Source: Desulfobulbaceae bacterium UBA2276 (GTDB taxonomy: Bacteria; Desulfobacterota; Desulfobulbia; Desulfobulbales; Desulfocapsaceae). Taken from it: a DNA stretch of 32,478 nt. The stretch is taken from contig DDWW01000052.1 of assembly GCA_002347085.1 (NCBI GenBank), positions 1 through 32,478 on the forward strand. Reading direction: 5' to 3'. Position 1 is the stretch's first letter; each line of letters opens with the position of its first letter. Position numbers and translations under genes: made by a program. Positions 23,893 to 31,834 of the stretch are shown piece by piece. Below the pieces are notes generated by a model. That model did no database searches. It was given only the letters and a program-made list of their open reading frames with translations, and had not been told where the DNA came from.

Positions 23893-24720
23893 TTATCTAA
23901 AATTATTTTTATGAATACTGGTAAAGGGGTGCTGTTGGGTCTGGGTTAAAAATATTTCCAGCGGCCAGGTGTTGGCAATGGCTAATTCTTTCATTTGGCA
24001 TTGTAGAAAGGGCAAGATGGGTTGTTCGGTGCCATAATGGCTGCCGTCGATAACACAAAATTCACACTCTTCAGCCCAGCGAGCCGTATGGTGTTTGATT
24101 TCGGCCGAAAGATACAAGTCGGCACCTCGGGTTCGCGCCAGCTCGGCCAGTTCGGAGCCGCTGCCGCCGCAGAGGGCCACGGTCTTGATTTGTGCAGGGA
24201 CCGTACCGGCAACTTGGACGGTATTGAGCTGTAAGACCTGAAAGAGCCTGTCCATAAAGGCTGGACCCGATAGCGGGGGGTCAAAGTTGCCAAGGCGGCC
24301 CAGGCCGGTGGCACCGGTTCCCATCATTACTCCCGGACGCAGAGGGGTAAGGGCAGTCAGTCCTAAGGCCCAGGCCAGGGCATCGCTGACCCCGCTTGCG
24401 GCGTGATCAAGGTTGGTGTGGCAGCTGATGAGATTGATTTTATGCGTCAGGGCCTTTTCCAGAAAGCTGCCGGCCGGGGTGGTGGTAATAACTGTGGTCA
24501 GGGGATGGAAGATACAGGGGTGGTGGGTGATAATGGTGTTTGCCCCTCGAGCCAGGGCCTCATCCAGGAGTTGGAGGTCAGGGTCAAGCCCTATGAGGAT
24601 CGAGGTGACACGCGCCTCGGGATCACCTATCAGCAAACCCACATTGTCCCAATCCTCGGCCAGCGCAAAGGGCGCAAGGTGATCGAGAGCGGCCAGGATA
24701 TGATGAACCTGCACGTTCAT
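23893..24720 (-). CDS. Nif3-like dinuclear metal centre protein (YbgI/YqfO family)
   Basis: A 275-residue member of the NIF3 superfamily, which forms hexameric rings with a di-metal site. Metal-binding blocks: EDWDNVGLLIGDP, ANTIITHHPCIFHPL, ISCHTNLDHAASGVSDALA, and near the C-terminus CVIDGSHYGTEQPIL. There is no inserted PII-like domain, so this is the short YbgI type. It has been proposed as a GTP cyclohydrolase-like or metal-handling protein; the function is unsettled. It starts the Nif3–zinc ribbon–rnpB block; 67 nt separate it from the zinc-ribbon gene. Confidence 0.93.
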   Translation of the reverse strand: MNVQVHHILAALDHLAPFALAEDWDNVGLLIGDPEARVTSILIGLDPDLQLLDEALARGANTIITHHPCIFHPLTTVITTTPAGSFLEKALTHKINLISCHTNLDHAASGVSDALAWALGLTALTPLRPGVMMGTGATGLGRLGNFDPPLSGPAFMDRLFQVLQLNTVQVAGTVPAQIKTVALCGGSGSELAELARTRGADLYLSAEIKHHTARWAEECEFCVIDGSHYGTEQPILPFLQCQMKELAIANTWPLEIFLTQTQQHPFTSIHKNNFR

Positions 24721-24751
24721 GTGACCGGCCTCGGGCCTGCGATGACGGCTG

Positions 24752-24799
24752 GCAATAAAAAAAGGTACATCCCAGCAGGGGTGTACCTTTTTTTATTGC
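24752..24799 (-). terminator. Bidirectional terminator between the tRNA and the Nif3-like gene
   Basis: An 18-bp perfect stem, GCAATAAAAAAAGGTACA-type arm (24752–24769) with its complement (24782–24799), has T-rich arms on both strands. It should end the tRNA transcript on the minus strand. In 24800–24934 nothing else was recognised. Confidence 0.8.
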
Positions 24800-24934
24800 G
24801 CCTGAGCCAAGGAGAAATATCCTTGATGGCCAGATCGTCGTATATGGGAAATTTTGCCTTCCCCGTCTTGTTTGTGAGAGATGATAATGTATTCAAGGAA
24901 CCTGGTGGTTGCATGCAGATTCTGTGCTGATAAA

Positions 24935-25011
24935 TGGTGGGCGCAGTAGGACTCGAACCTACGACCGACCGGTTATGAGCCGGTGGCTCTAACCAACTGA
25001 GCTATACGCCC
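24935..25011 (-). tRNA. tRNA with CAT anticodon (elongator tRNA-Met, or lysidine-type tRNA-Ile2)
   Basis: A 77-nt cloverleaf with encoded CCA. Acceptor GGGCGTA with TGCGCCC, D arm GCTCAGTTGGTTAGAGC, anticodon stem ACCGG with CCGGT around CTCATAA, T arm GTAGGTTCGAGTCCTAC. It is not an initiator: the first base pair is G-C, and the anticodon stem lacks the GGG/CCC run. A CAT anticodon outside the initiator may be Met or, after lysidine modification by TilS, Ile(AUA). The C4-G69 pair leans toward Ile2, but base 5 differs from the E. coli Ile2 identity pair. Confidence 0.95.
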
Positions 25012-25043
25012 TTTCTGAGAACAATTTTAATAATAAACCTGTC

Positions 25044-25073
25044 AATATAAAAGAAGGTCGCCTTGATTGTCAA
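25044..25073 (-). promoter_or_regulatory. Promoter of the tRNA gene
   Basis: On the minus strand a perfect TTGACA (25068–25073), 18-nt spacer and TATATT (25044–25049). It would give a 5' leader of about 25 nt before the tRNA. Confidence 0.6.
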
Positions 25074-25178
25074 TAAAAAAGTTTTTTTTTGGTGTCTCCG
25101 CAGAAAACCATCCTGGTCTCACCTGACCATGAGTCATACTCCCACCGCTCATTGGGAGGCAAAAGAAGAGGAGAGGAC

Positions 25179-25285
25179 TTTAGGGGCCGTTAAGAAATAA
25201 CTCATACTTTTTATCCATTTCTTTACGGCCCCTTATGCCGTTCATGAACCTGAAAAGTACTGGTTATTTTTGAACGACGGCTTAT
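25179..25285 (-). repeat. Dispersed palindromic repeat, copy 10
   Basis: Starts TTTAGGGGCCGTTAAGAAATAA, pairs with CATTTCTTTACGGCCCCTTATGCCG, and ends TTTTTGAACGACGGCTTATT. Lies between the tRNA promoter and the response-regulator promoter. Confidence 0.87.
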
Positions 25286-25389
25286 TTAAGACCTTATTTG
25301 CAAAAGGCGCATCGGTGGACGGTAGATGAAGTGATAGTCTCGCCCTAAAAAAATGAATTTTGGGAATAAAAACTATGGCTAACCTCGTG

Positions 25390-25418
25390 TTGACAAGAGT
25401 TTGATCCTGTAGTCTTAT
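25390..25418 (+). promoter_or_regulatory. Possible promoter of the response-regulator pair
   Basis: TTGACA (25390–25395), 17-nt spacer, TCTTAT (25413–25418). The -35 is perfect and the -10 is 4 of 6. It would put the hexamer repeat and the possible leader ORF into the 5' untranslated region. Confidence 0.45.
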
Positions 25419-25454
25419 CTTTCTAATATGTTGCTAATAAATGGAGAAAATAAT

Positions 25455-25523
25455 TTGATCCGTTACCGTTACCGTTACCGTTACCGTTACCGTTACCGTT
25501 ACCATGCTCTTTTGTCCCTGTGA
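25455..25523 (+). other. Possible leader ORF with an Arg-Tyr repeat, upstream of the response regulator
   Basis: A TTG at 25455 lies 8 nt after GGAG (25443–25446). It opens M-I-(Arg-Tyr)7-H-A-L-L-S-L and stops at TGA 25521–25523. It is in the same frame as the regulator that follows at once. No sign of codon selection can be judged in a repeat, so translation is only a hypothesis. Confidence 0.35.
25460..25503 (+). repeat. Hexanucleotide tandem repeat, CCGTTA unit, 7.3 copies
   Basis: Forty-four nucleotides of perfect CCGTTA repeats, ending 20 nt before the first possible start codon of the regulator. Such perfect arrays change copy number by slippage. A unit of six keeps any reading frame but changes spacing. 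Confidence 0.97.
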
Positions 25524-25529
25524 TTGTTG

Positions 25530-26564
25530 ATGACCAAGCATAAACCAAAAATTCTCATTGTCGATGATGATCCGGCTATCAGTTCGTTGATGGCCCATAT
25601 CCTCAAAGATGAAGGGTATGAACTTTTCTTCGCCGGCAATGGGCAGGATGGTCTGGTCAAGGCCACTTCCATCTATCCGGATCTTATCTTTCTTGATATG
25701 TGTATGCCGATTCTTGATGGGATCGGTTTTTTGAAAGAATTGAACCGACGGGGTGATTCGCCCTGTCCGATCCTTGCCATCACTGGCTATGAAGACGACC
25801 TGATAGTGAACGAATGCTTTGACCAGGGGATCTTCTCCCTGGTCCGCAAGCCCTTTCGTGTCAGTGAAATAATCGCCCTTTGCCGCCGGTATACCGGGCT
25901 GACCACGATCAAGAAACGGCTCTCCTTCAATCTGGGCACGGTCGCGTTTCTGAGTAAGCAGGCCTCTGCCTTTGGTCTGGACAACCTGGAAGAACAGAAC
26001 TTGATTGAGGCCCTTCCCCTTCCTGTCTTTGTCAAAAATATGGAGGGGGTCTTGGTCCAGATCAACAAGGCCTTAGAGGATTTCACCGGTCTTGGCCGGG
26101 AGGCTATTCTTGGTAAGACCAGCAAGGAGATCAGCAGCGATAAGCTGTTTGTCGTCAATACTCATGTGAGTGAAGCCGGCCTTGCTGTTGACGGTGGTGT
26201 TGCCTGCCATGAGCAGATGGTTACGGATCGACTGGGTGGGCAGCGGGAGGTGATTATCTACCGTTCTGCCGTGGGTGCCGGGAGCAACAACCAGCCGGTA
26301 GGGATCTTGGGGGTTATGGTTGATATCACCGCGTTTGGCTTTTCCTCTTTTAAAAAGATGCTGGCGACCAGATATCCTGGCCTCTCATCCAGGGAACGCG
26401 AGGTGGCCAATCTGGTCCGGTTGGGGATGAGCAACAAGGAGGTTGCCCGTCAGCTCAATATTGCCCTGTGTACGGTAGAGTATCATCGGGCTCATCTGCG
26501 ATCCAAGCTGGGATTGAAAAAAGGTGACAACGTCAATCTCAGTACGGCCCTTCTCGCCCTGTAA
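25530..26564 (+). CDS. Response regulator with REC, PAS and LuxR-type HTH domains
   Basis: A predicted DNA-binding transcription regulator. The receiver domain (about 6–120) has the acidic pocket VDDD, phosphoacceptor D56 in LIFLDMCMP, Thr in ITGYED and Lys in VRKPF. A PAS-like sensor domain follows (about 155–270: PLPVFVKNMEGVLVQINKAL, FTGLGREAILGKTSKEI). A LuxR/GerE helix-turn-helix closes it (LSSREREVANLVRLGMSNKE, with VARQLNIALCTVEYHRAHL directly after). A PAS domain inside a response regulator suggests direct ligand or redox input in addition to phosphorylation. The ATG at 25530 has no clear ribosome site; TTG at 25524 is possible. No histidine kinase is adjacent. A second receiver gene follows after 8 nt. 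Confidence 0.9.
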   Translation: MTKHKPKILIVDDDPAISSLMAHILKDEGYELFFAGNGQDGLVKATSIYPDLIFLDMCMPILDGIGFLKELNRRGDSPCPILAITGYEDDLIVNECFDQGIFSLVRKPFRVSEIIALCRRYTGLTTIKKRLSFNLGTVAFLSKQASAFGLDNLEEQNLIEALPLPVFVKNMEGVLVQINKALEDFTGLGREAILGKTSKEISSDKLFVVNTHVSEAGLAVDGGVACHEQMVTDRLGGQREVIIYRSAVGAGSNNQPVGILGVMVDITAFGFSSFKKMLATRYPGLSSREREVANLVRLGMSNKEVARQLNIALCTVEYHRAHLRSKLGLKKGDNVNLSTALLAL

Positions 26565-26572
26565 GCCTGCGC

Positions 26573-26998
26573 ATGAAAGAACGAGCGATGGAAGCAGATC
26601 GACAGGTGGCGACGATGGAACAGATACGAGGCAATGGCGAGCATGTCCTGATTGTTGACGATGACGGGTTGTTACGGCAATTAGCCTGCGAGATGCTAAA
26701 AACCCTTGGCTATTCGGTGGCCTCGGTGGCGAGCGGCGAGGAGGCTGTTTCTTACGTGGGGCAAAATCATGCCCATCTGGTATTGCTCGACATGCAGATG
26801 CCTCCGGGTATAAATGGCCGGGAAACCTATGAGAGGATGCTCGCCTTCAGGCCGGGCCAGCGAGCGATTGTGGTCAGCGGCTTTGCGGATTCTGTCGAGA
26901 TCAGCAGGATAATGCAACTGGGTGCCAGTCAGCTTGTGAAAAAACCATATACCCTCAAGGAACTTGGCTTAGCTGTCAAGACGGCCTTGCTCGGTTGA
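26573..26998 (+). CDS. Single-domain response regulator (receiver only)
   Basis: A 141-residue receiver protein: VLIVDDDG acidic pocket, phosphoacceptor D73 in LLDMQMP, VVSGFAD and QLVKKPY. There is no output domain. The sequence resembles the terminal receivers of hybrid histidine kinases (Met-Pro-x-x-x-G-x-E pattern MPPGINGRETYERM). The ATG at 26573 lacks a good ribosome site; one at 26615 is preceded by AGGTGG and may be the true start. It is 8 nt after the REC-PAS-HTH gene, so the two probably form an operon and could share a phosphorelay with a kinase elsewhere. Confidence 0.88.
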   Translation: MKERAMEADRQVATMEQIRGNGEHVLIVDDDGLLRQLACEMLKTLGYSVASVASGEEAVSYVGQNHAHLVLLDMQMPPGINGRETYERMLAFRPGQRAIVVSGFADSVEISRIMQLGASQLVKKPYTLKELGLAVKTALLG

Positions 26999-27082
26999 GA
27001 CGGGAGTCAGTCGGAAACTGATCGATCAGGGGGCGGCTCAAGAACCGGTTCAGGCCGTCTGAAAATGAAGGTGGCAAAAAAG

Positions 27083-27127
27083 AAAAAGGGGTTGTAGTCT
27101 GAAACGGCTGCAACCCCTTTTTCTTTT
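27083..27127 (+). terminator. Rho-independent terminator after the response-regulator pair
   Basis: AAAAAGGGGTTGTAG (from 27083) pairs with CTGCAACCCCTTTTT with one G-U pair, followed by TCTTTTTTT on the plus strand. Confidence 0.88.
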
Positions 27128-27249
27128 TTTGAAGGTTTCAGGGGGATTGGCCGGCAAGGAGCCCCTTATGGCCATGCGGATGGTCATGTTACGTATTGAC
27201 CACAGCCTTGATGGATATTGCAATTTTCTGACCAGGCGACACTGGTGCC

Positions 27250-29076
27250 ATGTATAACAATATTCTTTATTTTCTTACCGCCATCTTTCTTTTCAGCATG
27301 CAGACCCCGCCTGAGCACCCCCTCCTGCCGGCTTGGGGTGCGGCGGCTTGGTTTGTGCTCAGCCTGATGAGTTATGCCCGATTGGCGCATCGTATCTACA
27401 AGAAAACCGCGTCTCGCGCCTCCTCTGGCTATTTTCAGGCCGAGCAGAGGGCCTCGCTCCTGGCCCTCTGCTTCTTTGCCCTGGTGATTTATCTCTGCGA
27501 TCCCAAGTATTATCTCTCAGGGATGTTATGGGCGCAGGCCTTGCCTTCTGTCGTCAATATCGTTGGTCTGCTCCTGTTCTTTCTGTTTCTGACGCTTATG
27601 TGGCGGGCGGGCAAGCCCCATTATCAGCGGATCTTTGGTGGTAAATACTCCTCGGCTTCCTTTACCCTGTTACATATCAAGACGAATCTGCCCATCGTCC
27701 TGCCCTGGGTTGTGATCTCCATAGGATCGGATTTTGTGGCCCTGCTTCCCTGGCCGGGTCTGCATGAGTTGTTGGCTTCGGCTTGGGGCGATTTCCTGTT
27801 GTATCTCCTGTTTCTCTTTTTTGTCCTGCTGATTTTTCCACCCTTGGTGCGGCGACTCTGGGGCTGTGTCAGGATGCCTGATGGGGTTCGCAGGGATCAG
27901 CTCATGGCTTTTTGTGGCCGCCAGAAATTTGTGGCCGAACTCTATCTCTGGCCGCTCTTTGAGGGACAGGCGCTTACCGCTGGTGTCATGGGCCTGGTGC
28001 CTGGTCTGCGCTATGTCTTGATTACGCCGGCATTGATTGAGGCCTTGACCCTGGAAGAACTGGAGGCGGTTATGGCCCATGAGATAGGCCATGTGAAAAA
28101 AGGGCATCTGCTGCTCTATCTGCTGCTTATCGTCGGATTCAGTCTGGTGGTGGGGTTGTATGTCGAACCCTTTACCTGGTTCCTGTTGTCCCAGGATCTT
28201 TTTTATGCCTTTTGGCGCGCAAGCGGGGTCTCGCTCGAGGCCATGCTGGTTATCTGCGCCGCCTTGCCGTTGCTGGTGCTTACGCTGCTTTATTTTCGCT
28301 ATCTCTTTGGCTTTTTTATCAGAAACTTTGAAAGACAGGCGGATCTGCATGTCTTTTCGGCGATTGGGAGCAGTCATGCCCTGATCTCGGCATTTGAAAA
28401 GATTGCCCTTTTGAGCGGTAATAGCCGCGATAAGCCAAGCTGGCATCATTTTGGCATTGGTGAACGGGTGGCCTATCTGGATAAATGCGAACAGGATCCG
28501 CACGAACAAGGGCGTCACCAGCGAAAGGTGTGGTTCAGTCTCGCCGCCTATCTCCTGGTACTGGCATTCGCTGTCGTCCTGGCGCAACAGGTGCCGGTGG
28601 AAAGACTTGCGGGGCAGTATGAGGAAAAGTATATTGAGGCCGTCCTGTGGCGGAAGGTGGAGCAGGAACCGGATAAAGGATTGTGGCTCCAACTGGCCGG
28701 AGACCTGATGCAGCATAAAAAGATGGAAAAGAAGGCCCTTGACGCCTACGAAAAGGGGCTGGCGTTTGAGCCGGTGAACCCTGAACTTCTTAATAATCTG
28801 GCCTGGTTGTTGTTGACTGCTGCGGATCAGCAACTCCGTGATCCACAGCGGGCCTTGACCTTGGCTCGTTCGGCGGCAGCGTCTAAACCGCTGGGATCTT
28901 TTCTCGACACCTTGGCTACGGCCTATTGGGCGAACGGTTTTGTTGACGAGGCGGTGGCGGCGGAACAGCAGGCAATGCTTGCTGATCCGCCGGGCCGAGA
29001 CTATTATCAGCAACAGGTTAAGCGTTTTCAGGATATGCGCTATCAAGAAGAGAATCAAGGTGATGACAAAGAATAA
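27250..29076 (+). CDS. M48-family membrane metalloprotease with C-terminal TPR region
   Basis: A 608-residue polytopic protein with about ten hydrophobic segments. The zinc site is HEIGH (H277, E278, H281), with the third ligand E361 in NFERQADLHVF, the classic M48 pattern. A last transmembrane helix near 435–455 is followed by a soluble region (about 480–590) with TPR-like helices (WLQLAGDLMQHKKMEKKALD, AYEKGLAFEPVNPELLNNLA, FLDTLATAYWANGFVDEAV). M48 proteins include HtpX and CAAX proteases; the substrate is unknown. The TPR portion suggests a protein-binding tail. nfo follows after 18 nt. There is no strong ribosome site at the chosen ATG. Confidence 0.88.
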   Translation: MYNNILYFLTAIFLFSMQTPPEHPLLPAWGAAAWFVLSLMSYARLAHRIYKKTASRASSGYFQAEQRASLLALCFFALVIYLCDPKYYLSGMLWAQALPSVVNIVGLLLFFLFLTLMWRAGKPHYQRIFGGKYSSASFTLLHIKTNLPIVLPWVVISIGSDFVALLPWPGLHELLASAWGDFLLYLLFLFFVLLIFPPLVRRLWGCVRMPDGVRRDQLMAFCGRQKFVAELYLWPLFEGQALTAGVMGLVPGLRYVLITPALIEALTLEELEAVMAHEIGHVKKGHLLLYLLLIVGFSLVVGLYVEPFTWFLLSQDLFYAFWRASGVSLEAMLVICAALPLLVLTLLYFRYLFGFFIRNFERQADLHVFSAIGSSHALISAFEKIALLSGNSRDKPSWHHFGIGERVAYLDKCEQDPHEQGRHQRKVWFSLAAYLLVLAFAVVLAQQVPVERLAGQYEEKYIEAVLWRKVEQEPDKGLWLQLAGDLMQHKKMEKKALDAYEKGLAFEPVNPELLNNLAWLLLTAADQQLRDPQRALTLARSAAASKPLGSFLDTLATAYWANGFVDEAVAAEQQAMLADPPGRDYYQQQVKRFQDMRYQEENQGDDKE

Positions 29077-29094
29077 AAGTGCGGGGAGCGACAG

Positions 29095-29970
29095 ATGCCA
29101 TTCTTAGGAGCTCATGAATCGGTGGCCGGAGGTCTGCACCTGGCCTTTGATCGTTTGCAGCAGGTGGGCGGGGCGGCCCTGCAGATCTTTACCAGAAATC
29201 AGCGTCAGTGGAATCCCCAGCCGCTGACTGCCGAGGAGATTGCCTTGTTTCAGGCAGCCTGGCAACGAATCGGTTGTCCGCCGGTCGCTTCGCATGCCTC
29301 CTACTTGATCAATTTGGCTACCGGCAAGCCGGAACTGGTGGAAAAATCGATTGCTGCCTTTCATGCCGAGATCCTTCGGTGCGAGCAGCTTGCCATCCCC
29401 TTTGTGGTTATTCACCCTGGTTCCCATGGGGGAGATGGGCTGGAAATCGGGTTGGCCCGTTTTACCACGGCCCTTGATCTGGCCCTTGATGCAAGCGGCC
29501 CTGGGGTAACAGTGCTGCTGGAGACCACGGCCGGGCAGGGGACAAGCCTGGGCAGTCGTTTTGAGGAACTGGCCTTTGTCCTTGCGCATTCACGATACCC
29601 GCAGAGGCTTGGGGTGTGTGTCGATACCTGCCATATCTTTGCCGCTGGTTACGATATCCGAACCTCGTTGGCCTATAACAAGACCATGGATGAGTTCGAG
29701 CGGTTGGTGGGGATCCAGTGGATCAAGTTTTTTCATCTCAACGATTCGAAGACGAAACTGGCCGGTCGGGTAGATCGGCACGAGCATATCGGGCAGGGGG
29801 CCATTGGCTTGGAGGGATTCAGTACCCTGCTCAACGATCCCCGTTTTGTTGACCATCCGATGACCCTGGAAACCGCCAAAGGCGATGATCTGCACGAAGA
29901 TCGTGATAACTTGCAGGTATTACGGGGGCTTATGGGCAAGCCTGCGGCGGCGGTGCAAAGACATGAATAG
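29095..29970 (+). CDS. nfo: Endonuclease IV (AP endonuclease Nfo)
   Basis: Cleaves the backbone 5' to abasic sites in base excision repair. A 291-residue TIM-barrel enzyme with a tri-zinc site. Signatures: GAHESVAGGLHLAF, ALQIFTRNQRQW, VIHPGSHGG, VLLETTAGQG, VCVDTCHIFAAGYDI, FFHLNDSK and RHEHIGQGAIG. Length and motif order match the family. GGGGAG precedes the ATG. It is tightly linked to the protease gene before it and the GspE/PilB gene after it (9 nt), suggesting one transcript of unrelated functions. Confidence 0.96.
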   Translation: MPFLGAHESVAGGLHLAFDRLQQVGGAALQIFTRNQRQWNPQPLTAEEIALFQAAWQRIGCPPVASHASYLINLATGKPELVEKSIAAFHAEILRCEQLAIPFVVIHPGSHGGDGLEIGLARFTTALDLALDASGPGVTVLLETTAGQGTSLGSRFEELAFVLAHSRYPQRLGVCVDTCHIFAAGYDIRTSLAYNKTMDEFERLVGIQWIKFFHLNDSKTKLAGRVDRHEHIGQGAIGLEGFSTLLNDPRFVDHPMTLETAKGDDLHEDRDNLQVLRGLMGKPAAAVQRHE

Positions 29971-29979
29971 GAATTTGTA

Positions 29980-31779
29980 ATGAATTTACTGAACAGTGAC
30001 GGACTTCTTGATCTCTTGGAACGACAGCAGGTACTCACCGGCCAGCAGCGGCAGTGGATAACCCTGGAGAAGGGAAAACAGCGGCAAAAGTTGTTGAAAC
30101 GCGCTGACGACAACGGGGCGGGCGCAGATAAGAGCTATCCCGATCTGGTTGATATCATTTCCTCTTTGAAGTTGGAGATTATGGGTCAGGCAGGGACTTT
30201 ACTGGATGAAGAGGGCATTATGCAGGCAGTGGCCCGTGAGTTCAAACTCCCCTTCAAAAAACTTGACCCGCTGTCACTTGATATGGATATTGTCACCAAG
30301 AGTATCCCCAGGACTTTTGCCGTTTCCCATCTGCTGCTCCCTTTTAATAAGCAGAACGGGGTCCTGGAGCTGGCAATGTATCATCCTGATAACAAAACAG
30401 TGCTTGCCGATATTGAGCAGGCCAATCAGGTCACGGTCAGGCCTTATATCGCTACCAAGTCAGATATTAAAAAGATTCAGGCCGAATTTTTTGGTTTCCA
30501 GAAGTCAATCAGGGCCGCAGAGAGCCAGTTTTCAGGCCCTGGTGTAGGTGGTTCGGTGGATATCGGCAATCTGGAACAGTTCGTCAAGCTCTCTTCCGCC
30601 AAGGAGATCTCTTCGTCCGATCAGCATATCAAGTCAGCGGTCAATCATCTCTTTCATTACGCTCTCGATCAGCAGGCCAGTGATATTCATATCGAGCCGA
30701 AACGGGATGCTTGTATGGTCAGATTCCGCATTGACGGGATGCTGCATCCGATTTACAAGCTGCCCAAGGCCGTGCACGCGGCAATTACGGCCCGGATCAA
30801 GTCGCTGGCCAGGATGGATATCTCAGAGAAGCGGAGGCCCCAGGATGGCCGGATCAAGCTGGGTCTTGGGGGCAAGAAAGAGGTGGAGATCCGGGTCTCA
30901 ACTGTCCCCGTCTCCTTTGGGGAAAAGACGGTCATGCGGATTCTCGACTCGGATGTTATTTTTCAGGATCTTGATCAACTGGCCTTTTCGCATCGGGATC
31001 GCCAGGTCTTTGATTCCTTTATCAATGCCCCGCATGGCATAGTGCTGGTAACCGGACCCACCGGCAGCGGCAAGTCAACCACCCTCTATTCGACCTTAAA
31101 AAAGATCGCCACCCCGGAAAAGAATATCGTCACTGTCGAAGACCCGGTGGAGATGGTGCATGAAGAGTTTAATCAGATCTCGGTGCAGCCTCTGATTGAT
31201 GTCACCTTCTCCACCATCCTTCGCAATATCCTGCGTCAGGATCCTGATATCATCATGATTGGCGAGATTCGCGATCTGGAAACCGCGTCCCATGCAGTCC
31301 AGGCGGCGATGACCGGCCACCTGGTGCTTTCCACCCTCCATACCAATGACGCGGTCTCTTCTCTTGTCCGCCTGATGGATATGGGGTTGGAGCCTTTCCT
31401 GATCAGCTCGACCCTGCTGGGCTGCGTGGCCCAGCGCTTAGTGCGGACGATCTGTTCTGAATGCGTGGAGAGCTTTCAGATGGAAAAAGATGAATTGCTC
31501 AAGCTGGGTTTTCCGGTCTCAGGAGGAGGAACGGTCGAGCTCAAGAGGGGCAAGGGCTGCCGTAAATGTCGTGGTACCGGTTATAAAGGGCGTTGCGGGG
31601 TTTTCGAGGTTTTTGTCTTTTCCGAGCAGATCAATCGGATGTTGCGGGCCGGAGAAGGGGTTAATGAGATGCGCAAGGTTGCAATTCGTGAAGGAATGAC
31701 TACTTTACGAGAAGATGCGTGGCAGAAGGTGAAGGCAGGGGTTACAACGTATCAGGAAGCCATGCGGGTAACGGCGTAG
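29980..31779 (+). CDS. Type II secretion / type IV pilus assembly ATPase (GspE/PilB family)
   Basis: Cytoplasmic hexameric ATPase driving pseudopilus or pilus extension. A 599-residue protein with an N-terminal MshEN-type domain (about 65–165: EEGIMQAVAREFKLPFKKLD), then the N2 domain (DQQASDIHIEPKRDACMVRF), Walker A GPTGSGKST, an Asp box, Walker B IMIGEIRDLETASHA and a His box LSTLHTNDA. A tetracysteine zinc motif follows (CSEC … CRKC, then GYKGRCGVFE). It cannot be assigned firmly to GspE or PilB without its partner genes, none of which is in the window. It starts 9 nt after nfo with AGGAA as ribosome site. Confidence 0.93.
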   Translation: MNLLNSDGLLDLLERQQVLTGQQRQWITLEKGKQRQKLLKRADDNGAGADKSYPDLVDIISSLKLEIMGQAGTLLDEEGIMQAVAREFKLPFKKLDPLSLDMDIVTKSIPRTFAVSHLLLPFNKQNGVLELAMYHPDNKTVLADIEQANQVTVRPYIATKSDIKKIQAEFFGFQKSIRAAESQFSGPGVGGSVDIGNLEQFVKLSSAKEISSSDQHIKSAVNHLFHYALDQQASDIHIEPKRDACMVRFRIDGMLHPIYKLPKAVHAAITARIKSLARMDISEKRRPQDGRIKLGLGGKKEVEIRVSTVPVSFGEKTVMRILDSDVIFQDLDQLAFSHRDRQVFDSFINAPHGIVLVTGPTGSGKSTTLYSTLKKIATPEKNIVTVEDPVEMVHEEFNQISVQPLIDVTFSTILRNILRQDPDIIMIGEIRDLETASHAVQAAMTGHLVLSTLHTNDAVSSLVRLMDMGLEPFLISSTLLGCVAQRLVRTICSECVESFQMEKDELLKLGFPVSGGGTVELKRGKGCRKCRGTGYKGRCGVFEVFVFSEQINRMLRAGEGVNEMRKVAIREGMTTLREDAWQKVKAGVTTYQEAMRVTA

Positions 31780-31780
31780 C

Positions 31781-31822
31781 ACAATTACGAATTAAGAGTT
31801 CGTAATTCGTATTCATAATTGT
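31781..31822. repeat. Nested inverted repeat between the ATPase gene and smpB
   Basis: ATTACGAA (31784–31791) pairs with TTCGTAAT (31799–31806), and ACAATTA (31781–31787) can alternatively pair with TAATTGT (31816–31822). AT-rich, no T run; possibly a weak terminator or processing site. Confidence 0.55.
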
Positions 31823-31834
31823 ACGGAGCAGGCC

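Noticed and set aside
24717..24914. Short minus-strand frame between the tRNA and the Nif3-like gene
   Set aside because: It runs through the terminator stem, shows no family resemblance and lacks a ribosome site.
25521..25523. TGA between the Arg-Tyr leader and the regulator as a second selenocysteine codon
   Set aside because: The context (LSL-U-LLMTK) has no redox motif, the REC domain starts normally after it, and no SECIS-like stem follows. A stop codon is simpler.
27670..29058. Long minus-strand open frame (462 codons) opposite the M48 protease gene
   Set aside because: The plus strand carries clear M48 and TPR motifs. The antisense frame shows no recognisable domain, a Gln/Lys-rich composition typical of reversed codons, and no ribosome site.
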